Of a stretch of 64,000 nucleotides of DNA, positions 55,481 to 64,000 are shown piece after piece (positions within the stretch are counted from its first letter, which is position 1; each line of letters starts with the position of its first letter). Source of the DNA: Centropristis striata (taxonomy: Eukaryota > Chordata > Actinopteri > Perciformes > Serranidae); contig NC_081523.1 in assembly GCF_030273125.1 (NCBI RefSeq), positions 2,844,277 to 2,908,276 on the forward strand, written 5' to 3'. Under the pieces are notes generated by a model. The model was not told the origin of the DNA. It did no database searches and saw nothing but the letters and a program-made list of their open reading frames with translations. The position numbers were made by a program, and so were the translations under genes.

Positions 55481-56754
55481 TGAATTTTGCAGTGTGCATT
55501 CAGCATTTCAATGCATTTTTAATGCAATCTTTTGTGTTTAATGTTTTAGTGTGGTTTTTTGTGTGTTTTTTGCATTTTTTTTGTGTGTTTTTGTGCTTTT
55601 TGCAATTTTTGTAATTTTTTTGTGTCATTTTTGTTAATGTGTTTTTTTGTGTGTTTTCTGTGTGTCTTTTGTATATTTATTTTGTTTTTCTATTGGGGGT
55701 TTTTGTGTGTTTTTTGTATTGTTTTGTGTGTTTCTGTGTTTGCAGTGTGCATTCAGCATTTCAATGCATTTTTAAAGCAAACATTTGTGTTTAATGTTTT
55801 TGTGTGTTTTTTTGTAATTTTCTTGTATGTTTTTTGCATTTTTTGTGTGTTTTTGTGGTTTTTGTAATTTTTGTGCTTTTTTTGTACTTTTTGGTGTAAT
55901 TTTTATGTGTGTTTTTTGTGTGTTTTTGTAATTTTATTGTGTTTTTTATGGGTTTTTTGTGTATTGTTTTGTGTGTTTCTGTTTTTGCAGTGTGCATTCA
56001 GCATTTCAATGCATTTTTAAAGCAAACATTTGTGATTAATGTTTTTGTGTGTTTTTTGGAATTTTCTTGTGTGTTTTTTGCATTTTTTGTGTGTTTTTAT
56101 GTGTGTTTTTTGTAATTTTATTGTGTTTTTTATGGGTTTTTTTGTGTGTTTTTCGTATTTTTTGTGTGTTTCTGTGTTCAAAATGTTGATTCAGAAAGTC
56201 AAAATGAAAAAATAATAATCAGGTCATATAGGTGAGGTTGTACTGAGTGCATTCAGCATTTCAATGCATTTTTATGCAATCTTCTGTGTTTAATGTTTTT
56301 GTGTTTTTTCTAATTTTCTTGTGTGTTTTTTTTGCATTTTTTTGTCCATTTTTGTGTTTTTATGTGTGTTTTTTTTGTAATTTTTTGTGTCATTTTTATG
56401 TGTGTTTTTTGTAATTTTCTTGTGTTTTTTTGTCATTTTTGTGTGTTTTTTGCATTTTTATGTGTTTTTTGTGTTTTTATGTGTGTTTTTTGTAATTTTT
56501 GTGTGTTTTTGGTAATTTTATTGTGTTGTTTATGGGTTTTTTGTGTGTTTTTTGTAATTTTTTGTGCGTTTCTGTGTTCAACATGTTGATCCAGTAAGTC
56601 AAAATGAAAAAATAATAATCAGGTCATATAGGTGAGGTTGTACTGAAAACAATGATACCAATGTGGCAGGGTGAACACTTGTTAAGTGGTTTATACAGAC
56701 AGAATGAAAAGGAGACAAAAACTGACAAAATAGCCCCAGACTCCAAAGGGTTAA
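55481..56754 (-). repeat. TTTTTGTGTG array with GCAGTGTGCATTCAGC modules and TTAA-type right end
   Basis: The array of TTTTTTGTGTGTTTTTTGTAA-type words (first 20: TTTTTTGTGTGTTTTTTGTA) spans 55545-56580. GTGCATTCAGCATTTCAATG recurs at about 55495, 55747, 55992 and 56248, spaced about 245-255 bp, giving a higher-order unit. It closes with GACTCCAAAGGGTTAA at 56739-56754, the terminus of the CCCTNTGGAGTC group. Confidence 0.85.
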
Positions 56755-57110
56755 GCAGTTTTTCTCAGTTTTACCTTTTGTGTAGTTACTGCAGTTAGAC
56801 TCTGAAGGGCAGAATAGACCAGAAGATTTGGAAAAGACTCGTGTAAAACTATAGAGTTTCTACTAGAGTTTCTAGTCTCACACTGAGGTTTAAACTTTAT
56901 TAGATTATTCATTAGACCCTTGTTTTCTTCAATTTCTTGTTCATTTTAATGCCTGGTACAACTAAAGGTTCATTTGTTTGGACAAATATAATGATAACAA
57001 CAAAAATAGCTGATAAGAGTTTAATTTAAGAGCTGATATCTAGACATTTAACATGGTTTTATTGATAATTATTTTGGTTATTATCAAGAATGTTTCCGTC
57101 ACTGTAGATG
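56755..57110. other. No gene seen
   Basis: Single-copy-looking AT-rich sequence. The word TTAGCTGATAGTTTT family text near 8530 is weakly echoed, not enough to call. Confidence 0.35.
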
Positions 57111-57610
57111 TAAAAATTACCAAAAAAAGACACAAAATGACCAAAAATGCATGTAAGAATGACTTAAAACACAGAGACAAAAATGCATGTAAAAAATTAC
57201 TTAAAAAGACACAAAAATAAATGTAAAAATTACCAAAAAAGACACTAAATAAATGTAGAAATTACCAAAACGATGCAAAATTACCAAAAATAGATGTAGA
57301 AATTACCAAAAAAGATTAAAAAATAAAACCAGATAAATTATCTAACACATCTAAATCTAAAGTTTTTTTTTTTTATCTTAGAACCAAATAATCATCAGGT
57401 CACTCTGCTCGGGTCAGTTCATCACTGCTGGCAGCTTTAATTTATCTGGTTTTAAGAGTTAATTTATTATTTTAAGTGTTCAACATGCTTATTTCTAGAT
57501 TTAATAATCTGAATTAAATAAATCTTGTCAAGCTAAATTATCTGTCCATGCAGCAAGATCATTTCCCTCAGATTTACTGTTTTATCTGGTTTTTAGACAG
57601 CTGTTTTGCA
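57111..57610 (+). repeat. Short array plus right arm of the CACTGCAAAAAG element
   Basis: AAAATTACCAAAAAAGACAC and AATGCATGTAAAAATTACC units occupy 57115-57320. GGTCACTCTGCTCGGGTCAG (57398) and the arm ending TTTTTAGACAGCTGTTTTGC follow, as at 9539-9753. Confidence 0.8.
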
Positions 57611-57959
57611 GCGCAGCAGTGAATCCTCTGAGGTTCTCCTGAGAACTAAAAATAAAAATACGTGGTGGTCTGCAGGACGGTTCAGGTCAGCAGCAGGGCA
57701 GCGTGTCAAAGGGCCGACGGGGCGAGTTTTATTTTAGAGGAAGTGGAAGTCGTCCAGCTGTCTGCAGTCAGTCAGCTGCTCCAGACAGACAGACAGAGAG
57801 AGGATGATTCACAGAGAAATCTGCTGATATAAATATAAATATAAATATCTCAAGTGATGACATCGACACATTATTGCTGAGGAGGCTAAATGACCTTACA
57901 ACACAAAGTCACAGACACCATGTTGATGTGTTCGGGTGGATTTTTATGCTCTTACACAC
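57611..57959. other. No gene seen
   Basis: About 350 bp of mixed, less AT-rich sequence with short CAGACAGACAGAGAGAG. No frame is supported. Confidence 0.4.

Positions 57960-58003
<44 letters not shown>
57960..58003. repeat. (TA)n microsatellite
   Basis: About 20 TA units. Confidence 0.95.
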
Positions 58004-58009
58004 TACCAG

Positions 58010-59030
58010 TATATAGAAAACCAGATAAAACCAGAATAAACAATAAAACAATTCAAATCCAGAAAAAACATTAAAACCCAGAATAAAAAAACACATAAAA
58101 CCAGAATAAAACCATTTAAAACCAGAATTAAACCAGTTAAAACCAGAATAAAATCAGTTAAAAACCACAATAAAACAATTCAAAACCAGAAAAAACATTA
58201 AAACCCAGAATAAAACCACATAAAACCAGAATAAAACCACATAAAACCAGAAAAAAAACCATTTAAAACCAGAATAAAACCATTTAAAACCAGAATTAAA
58301 CCAGTTAAAACCAGAATAAAATCAGTTAAAAACCACAATAAAACAATTCAAAACCAGAAAAAACATTAAAACCCAGAATAAAACCACATAAAAACCAGAA
58401 TAAAACAATTCAAAACCAGAATAAAACCACATAAAACCAGAATAAAACCATTTAAAACCAGAATAAAATAATTTAGAACCAGAAAAAAAAAATTTAAAAC
58501 CAGAGTAAAATCACATAAAACCAGAATAAAACCACATAAAACCAGAATAAAACCATTTAAAACCATATTAAAACCATTTAAAACCAGAATTAAACCAGAA
58601 TAAAACCACATAAAACCAGAATAAAACCATTTAAATCAGAATAAAAACCAGTTAAAACCAGAATAAAGCTACTTAAAAACCAGAATAAAACCAGAATAAA
58701 AAAGAAAAAAGAAATCCCTCCATTAAATGTCTATGCTAAATGTAAGGGTTAGTGTTAGGGTTAATAAATAAAACCACTTAAAACCAGCATAAAACCAGAA
58801 TAAAACCATTTAAAACCAGAATAAAACCACTTCAAACCAGAATAAAACCATTTAAAACCAGAATAAAACCACTTCAAACCAGAATAAAACCATTTAAAAC
58901 CAGAATAAAACCACTTCAAACCAGAATAAAACCAGTTAAAACCAACATAAAACCAGAATAAAACCATTTACAAACAGAATAAAGCCATTTAAAACAGAAT
59001 AAAACCAGTAAAAAACAAGAATATATAATT
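58010..59030 (+). repeat. 21-bp AAAACCAGAATAAAACCATTT minisatellite
   Basis: About 1 kb of tandem units alternating AAAACCAGAAT (11) and AAAACCATTT/AAAACCACAT (10). It is interrupted at 58690-58770 by a unique piece. Minus-strand frames (VLNGFILVLCGF) are artefacts. The unit is unrelated in sequence to the GACACAAAATGACC family but has the same length and A-tract rhythm. Confidence 0.93.
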
Positions 59031-59570
59031 TATATATATAGAAATGCCTCCATTGAATGTGTAAATGTCTAAATATGCTCTTGGTTCTGTCCCTGGTGGA
59101 TGCAGTTTATGTGTGAGTTTTGGAATCCGTCCAGCCATTTAAATAATAAAACGCTGACACGTTGCAGCTGTTTAATGTTGTTTAAACTCCTTCAACAAGA
59201 AACCAAAACACTTGTAGATAAAATATGCAGTAAATATCTGAGTTATCTGTCAGATTGGAACTAGTGTTCACAGTTTGCTTACTGTTTGTTTTGGACTGTT
59301 GCCACACAAATCAAGCAATTAAAAAAACTTTTACTTGGAGTGGAGTCATTTCACAGTGTTGTATTAGTACTTTTACTGCAATGAGAGTCTCTATGAGCTG
59401 CAGATCAGAACATAAAGTGTTATGATGCCATCAGGTGACACTTTGTGGAGTTGCACCAGTGAAACTCATCACAATGAGGTTTAATGAATGAAGAGGAAGC
59501 CTAAAGAATTCATAAAACTGGAGTAGGGAGACGTGAGAGCTTTATCAGGGGCAGAGCATGATATATAATA
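59031..59570. other. No gene seen
   Basis: Single-copy-looking sequence before a Tc1-like end at 59578. Confidence 0.4.
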
Positions 59571-59828
59571 TATATATATACACTACTGGTCAAAAGTTTT
59601 AGAACACACCAACTTTTCCAGAATTTAATTGAAAATTTTGCAGTTTAATGTCTCAGTGTACTCTGAAATTAATGCACATTTGCAACATTTAAAATTCTTT
59701 ATTGAGCATGATAGTGTTTTGAAAGTAAAAAAAAGATTCGCGAAGATAAGTCGCTTTGGACAAAAGCGTCTGCTAAATGACATGTAATGTAATGTAATGA
59801 TTCAAAATCACATTTTATGTTGGACTAA
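59571..59828 (+). mobile_element. Tc1-like end with array leader and retroposon tail insertion
   Basis: CACTACTGGTCAAAAGTTTT at 59581, the TTCTTTATTGAGCATGATAG module at 59695, then an inserted tail AAGTCGCTTTGGACAAAAGC...GACATGTAATGTAATG (59749-59798) that splits the module. The tail is a typical teleost non-LTR 3' end. Confidence 0.7.
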
Positions 59829-60560
59829 AGGACTAAAAAAGACACAAAATGACCAAAGAAAGACACAAAATGGCAAAAAAGACACAAAAAGACAAAAAAA
59901 GACACCAAAAGACACAAAATGACTAAAAAAAGACACAAAAAGACAATAAAAAAGACACCAAAAGACACAAAATGGTTAAAAAAAGACACAAAATGACCAA
60001 AAAAAGACACCAAAAGACACAAAATGTCTAAAAAAAGACACACAAAGACAGAAAAAAGACACAAAATGGCTAAAAAGACACAAAATGACCAAAAAAAGAC
60101 ACCAAAAGACACAAAATGGCTAAAAAAAGACACAAAATGACCAAAAAAAGACACCAAAAGACACCAAATGTCTAAAAAAAGACACAAAAAGAAAAAAAAA
60201 AGACATCAAAAGACACAAAATGGTTAAAAAAAGACACAAAATGACCAAAAAAAGACACCAAAAGACACAAAATGTCTAAAAAAAGACACAAAAAGACAAA
60301 AAAAAGACACCAAAAGACACAAAATGGTTAAAAAAAGACACAAAATGACAAAAAAAAGACACCAAAAGACACAAAATGGCTAAAAAAAAGTCTTTTTTGG
60401 GTAATTTTGTGTCTCTTTTAAATAATTTTGTGTCTTTTTTAAATAATTTTGTGTCTTTTTGGTAATTGTGTGTATTTTTTTGTAATTTTGTGTCTTTTTT
60501 TTAAAGTAATTTAGTGATTTTTCAGTCATTTTGTGTCTTTTTTAGTAATTTTGTGTCTGT
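59829..60560. repeat. Array with orientation switch at ~60390
   Basis: Plus-orientation AAAGACACAAAATGACC and AAAAGACACCAAAAGACAC units run to 60388, then the array turns to TTTTTTGGGTAATTTTGTGT, the minus orientation, without a spacer. Confidence 0.9.
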
Positions 60561-61046
60561 CCTCCAGCGGACACACTAACTGCAGTAGACAGTGTAGTAC
60601 TATGAAAAGTAAAGTTGACTACTGTATTTTTCTATTTTTATCATAATTTTGTTCGGAATCAGTCGTTTAAATAATTAACTTAAAGTATTTTTTTAATGAT
60701 ATTATTATTTTCTTTAGTGTATAGAGTAATTACTTGCAATTACTAGTTATTTCTATAAAAAATAATGATGAAATTATTATCAAATTAACAGCATTGTTTA
60801 CTGTGCCGTATTACCATATACAGTACCATTAAAAATCACAATGTTTAACTGTTTTTTTTATTTCACAGTAAAGAAACCAGTACTGTGAATTAAACTAAAA
60901 TCACAGTGTTTGTTTATTTCACAGTATAAAAACAGTACTGTAAATAAAAATACAGTAGTTCTACTGTAAATAATAATTACAGTGAGTTACTTGTTAATTG
61001 CTGCCAGTAAGTTACTGTAAAAATCACAGTAAATTCCTTACAGTGC
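60561..61046. other. No gene seen; ACAGTA-rich
   Basis: The stretch 60800-61040 is dense in ACAGTA/TACTGTAA words, like 54331-54890. Otherwise AT-rich. Confidence 0.45.
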
Positions 61047-63365
61047 ACTAAATGTTTTGTTTCCATCACTGGTTGATGCTTATGCAGCAGAGCTAAAAAA
61101 AAACCATGAGAAATGCTGATCTTCATAGTAATGAAATGAAATCATGCACTTTGACTCAAAACCTCAGTGTTCGTCACTAGAAAGGAGAACATGATGCCAC
61201 AGTCGCCGTAATTTCACAATCTGATGGGAAAATGACAATAAACATTCATGCTTTTTGCTGTGTTAAGTTAAGTTTTCGGGAAAGTTTTAATGCATCATCA
61301 GCAGAAAACACAAATCAACACTGCAGAAAAGGTCTAAAATCAAGATTAAAAACACTAAATCTGAGGGAAATGATCTTGCTGCATGGACAGATAATTTACC
61401 TTGATTTTAAGCGTTCAACAATGTAAAATGACAAAAAAAGACACAAAAATAAATGTAAAAATGACCAAAAAATAAATGTAAAAATGACCAAAAATAAATG
61501 TAAAAATGACCAAAAATAAATGTAAAAATGACCAAAAATAAATGTAAAAAAGACCAAAAAAGACACAAAAATACATGTAAAAATGACCAAAAAGGACACA
61601 AAAATAACTGTAAAAATGACCAAAAATAAATGTAAAAAAGACCAAAAAAGACACAAAAATACATGTAAAAATGACCAAAAAGGACACAAAAGTAACTGTA
61701 AAAATGACCAAAAAATAACTGTAAAAAGGACCAAAAATCAATGTAAAAATGACCAAAAATAAATGTAGAAATGACCAAAAATACCCTCTTAAAACAAGAT
61801 TAACTGCACTAAATGTTTTGTTTCCATCACTGGTTGATGCTTATGCAGCAAAGCTAAAAAAAAAACCATGAGAAATGCTGATCTTCATAGTAATGAAATG
61901 AAATCATGCACTTTGACTCAAAACCTCAGTGTTCGTCACTAGAAAGGAGAACATGATGGCACAGTCGCCGTAATTTCACAATCTGATGGGAAATTGACAA
62001 TAAACATTCATGCTTTTTGCTGTGTTAAGTTAAGTTTTCGGGAAAGTTTTAATGCATCATCAGCAGAAAACACAAATCAACGCTGCAGAAAAGGTCTAAA
62101 ATCAAGATTAAAAACACTAAATCTGAGGGAAATGATCTTGCTGCATGGACAGATAATTTACCTTGATTTTAAGCGTTCAACATGCTTTTTTTTTTTTTTA
62201 TTAACACAAAATGACCAAAAATAAATGTAAAATGACAAAAAAAGACACAAAAATAAATGTAAAAATGACCAAAAATAAATGTGAAAATGACCAAAAAAGA
62301 CACAAAAATAAATGTAAAAATGACCAAAAATAAATGTAAAAATGACCAAAAAAGACACAAAATGACCAAAAATAAATGTAAAAATGACCAAAAAGGACAC
62401 AAAAATAACTGTAAAAATGACCCAAAATAACTGTAAAAATGACCAAAAAAGACACAAAAATAACTGTAAAAATGAACAAAAATAACTGTAAAAATGAACA
62501 AAAAAGACACAAAAATAACTGTAAAAATGACCAAAAATCAATGTAAAAATGACCAAAAAAGACACAAAAATAACTGTAAAAATGACCAAAAATCAATGTA
62601 AAAATGACCATAAAAGACACAAAAATAACTGTAAAAATGACCAAAAATCAATGTAAAAATGACCATAAAAGACACAAAAATAAATGTAGAAATTACCATA
62701 AAAGACACAAAAATAACTGTAAAAATGACCAAAAATCTATGTAAAAATGACCAAAAATAAATGTAGAAATGACCATAAAAGACACAAAAATAAATGTAGA
62801 AATGACCATTAAAAACACAAAAATAAATGTAGAAGTGACCAAAAAAACCCTCTTAAAACAAGATTAATTATCTAACACTTCTAAATCTAATGGTTGTTTT
62901 TTTTATCTTGGTAAGAAACAAATAATTTGCAGAAAAAGACACAAAACTACCCAAAAAAGGCCCAAAATTACAAAAAAAAAAAGACACAAAATACCATTAT
63001 TATTATTATTCTGCAACAACAATAAAAAAAAAACCCATGAGAAATACTGATCTTCATAATAATTAAATGAAATCGTGCACTTTGACTCAAAACCTCAGTG
63101 TTCGTCACTAGAAAGGAGAACATGATGGCACAGTCGCCATAATTTCACAATCTGATGGGAAATTGACAATAAACATTCATGCTTTTTGCTGTGTTAACAA
63201 GTGCAAGTTTACGGGAAAGTTTTAATGCATCATCAGCAGAAAGCACAAATTTACACTGCAGAAAAGGTCTAAAATCAAGATTAAACACTAAATCTGAGGG
63301 AAATGATCTTGCTGCATGGACAGATAATTTACCTTGACTTTAAGCATTTAACATGCTTTTTTTTT
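61047..63365 (+). repeat. Three tandem ~380-bp blocks separated by arrays
   Basis: The block from TCACTGGTTGATGCTTATGC through CACTTTGACTCAAAACCTCA to TGCTGCATGGACAGATAATT is present at 61050-61425, 61810-62185 and, less complete, 63020-63350. Arrays of AAAATAAATGTAAAAATGACC-type units (61425-61785, 62205-62850) fill the gaps. Confidence 0.92.
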
Positions 63366-63369
63366 TTTT

Positions 63370-64000
63370 TTATTAACACAAAATGACCAAAAATAAATGT
63401 AAAAATGACCAAAAAATAAATGTAAAAATGACCAAATATAACTGTGAAAATGACCAAAAATAAATGTAAAAATGACCAAAAAATAAATGTAAAAATGACC
63501 AAAAAAGACACAAAAATAAATGTAAAAATTACCAAAAATAAATGTAAAAATGACCAAAAAAGACACAAAATGACCAAAAATCAATGTAAAAATGACCAAA
63601 AAAGACACAAAAATAAGTGTAAAAATGACCAAAAATCTATGTAAAAATTACCAAAAATAAATGTAAAAATGACCAAAAAATAAATGTAAAAATGACCAAA
63701 AAAGACACAAAAATAAATGTAAAAATTACCAAAAATAAATGTAAAAATGACCAAAAAAGACACAAAATGACCAAAAATCAATGTAAAAATGACCAAAAAA
63801 GACACAAAAATAAGTGTAAAAATGACCAAAAATCTATGTAAAAATTACCAAAAATAAATGTAAAAATGACCAAAAATAAATGTAAAAATGACCAAAAAAG
63901 ACACAAAAATAAATGTAAAAATGACCAAAAACAAATGTAAAAATGACCAAAAAAGACACAAAATGACCAAAAATAAAATGTAAAAATGACCAAAAAGGAC
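63370..64000 (+). repeat. AAAATAAATGTAAAAATGACC array, continuing past the window
   Basis: Two near-identical ~200-bp sub-blocks (63479-63660 and 63683-63860) repeat the same order of variants, including AAAAATCAATG, AAATAAGTG and AAAAATCTATG, so the array itself has higher-order structure. It is cut by the window edge. Confidence 0.92.

Noticed and set aside
55481..56580. TTTTTGTGTG array as degraded telomeric or GT microsatellite
   Set aside because: It has no TTAGGG and the unit is not a simple dinucleotide. It behaves as a 10-12-bp-phased T-tract minisatellite with a ~250-bp higher-order unit.

Overview
The window looks like nuclear DNA from a ray-finned (teleost) fish. It holds interrupted, intron-bearing vertebrate genes, teleost-type MITEs (Tc1-like, hAT-like and TTAA-flanked), many dinucleotide microsatellites, and AT-rich gene-poor stretches. 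Three protein-coding genes can be supported. (1) A two-exon heparan sulfate 3-O-sulfotransferase of the HS3ST1 type lies on the + strand (16328-16624 and 18753-19418). (2) A complete five-exon histone H2A.Z gene of the h2az2 (H2A.V) type lies on the - strand (42945 down to 35706). (3) An intact single-exon purb (Pur-beta) lies on the + strand (45080-46027). h2az2 and purb are divergent, with start codons about 2.1 kb apart. Their human counterparts are also close neighbours (7p13), so this looks like an old linkage. The three genes do not form a pathway: one modifies heparan sulfate in the Golgi, one is a replication-independent histone variant, and one binds purine-rich single-stranded DNA/RNA.

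Most of the rest is repeats. The main theme is a minisatellite superfamily with a unit of about 19-22 bp, read as GACACAAAATGACCAAAAAA or its complement. It forms more than 30 arrays in both orientations and by hand estimate covers about a fifth of the window. Related T-rich or ACAAAAAA arrays occur at 120-1170, 14590-14830 and 55545-56580, and a different 21-bp unit (AAAACCAGAATAAAACCATTT) fills 58010-59030. In all of these, A-tracts recur about every 10-11 bp, the spacing expected of intrinsically curved DNA. Long open frames across the arrays (VILCLFF..., CVCVC..., THTHT...) are low-complexity artefacts, not proteins.

Layout: 1-1352 tandem ~610-bp repeats; 1423-2520 CA repeats and unplaced sequence; 2521-4290 higher-order array; 4819-5746 giant compound CA/CAGA repeat; 5747-16174 MITEs, arrays and a few single-copy, possibly conserved patches; 16175-19418 hs3st1-like gene; 19648-26071 nested hAT-like, TTAA-type and CACTGCAAAA-type elements; 26540-29945 three TTAA-flanked elements each carrying an array; 30390-34992 an unclassified element, CTCF-like motifs and duplicated blocks; 35706-42945 h2az2; 43220-45079 duplicated promoter modules; 45080-46027 purb; 46201-50718 nested MITEs and a long hairpin; 51353-54110 hAT-like and Tc1-like elements with opposed arrays; 54331-64000 repeats with no gene.

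The most unusual pattern is that arrays are repeatedly bracketed by direct duplications of ordinary sequence. The clearest are a perfect 60-bp duplication at 14530/14831 and a ~435-bp one at 33791/34563. Similar duplications affect the h2az2-purb promoter region and h2az2 intron 1. The same array unit also sits inside several unrelated MITE types. Together this suggests the arrays spread and rearrange locally by a mechanism that is not simple transposition. I see no new multi-gene system.
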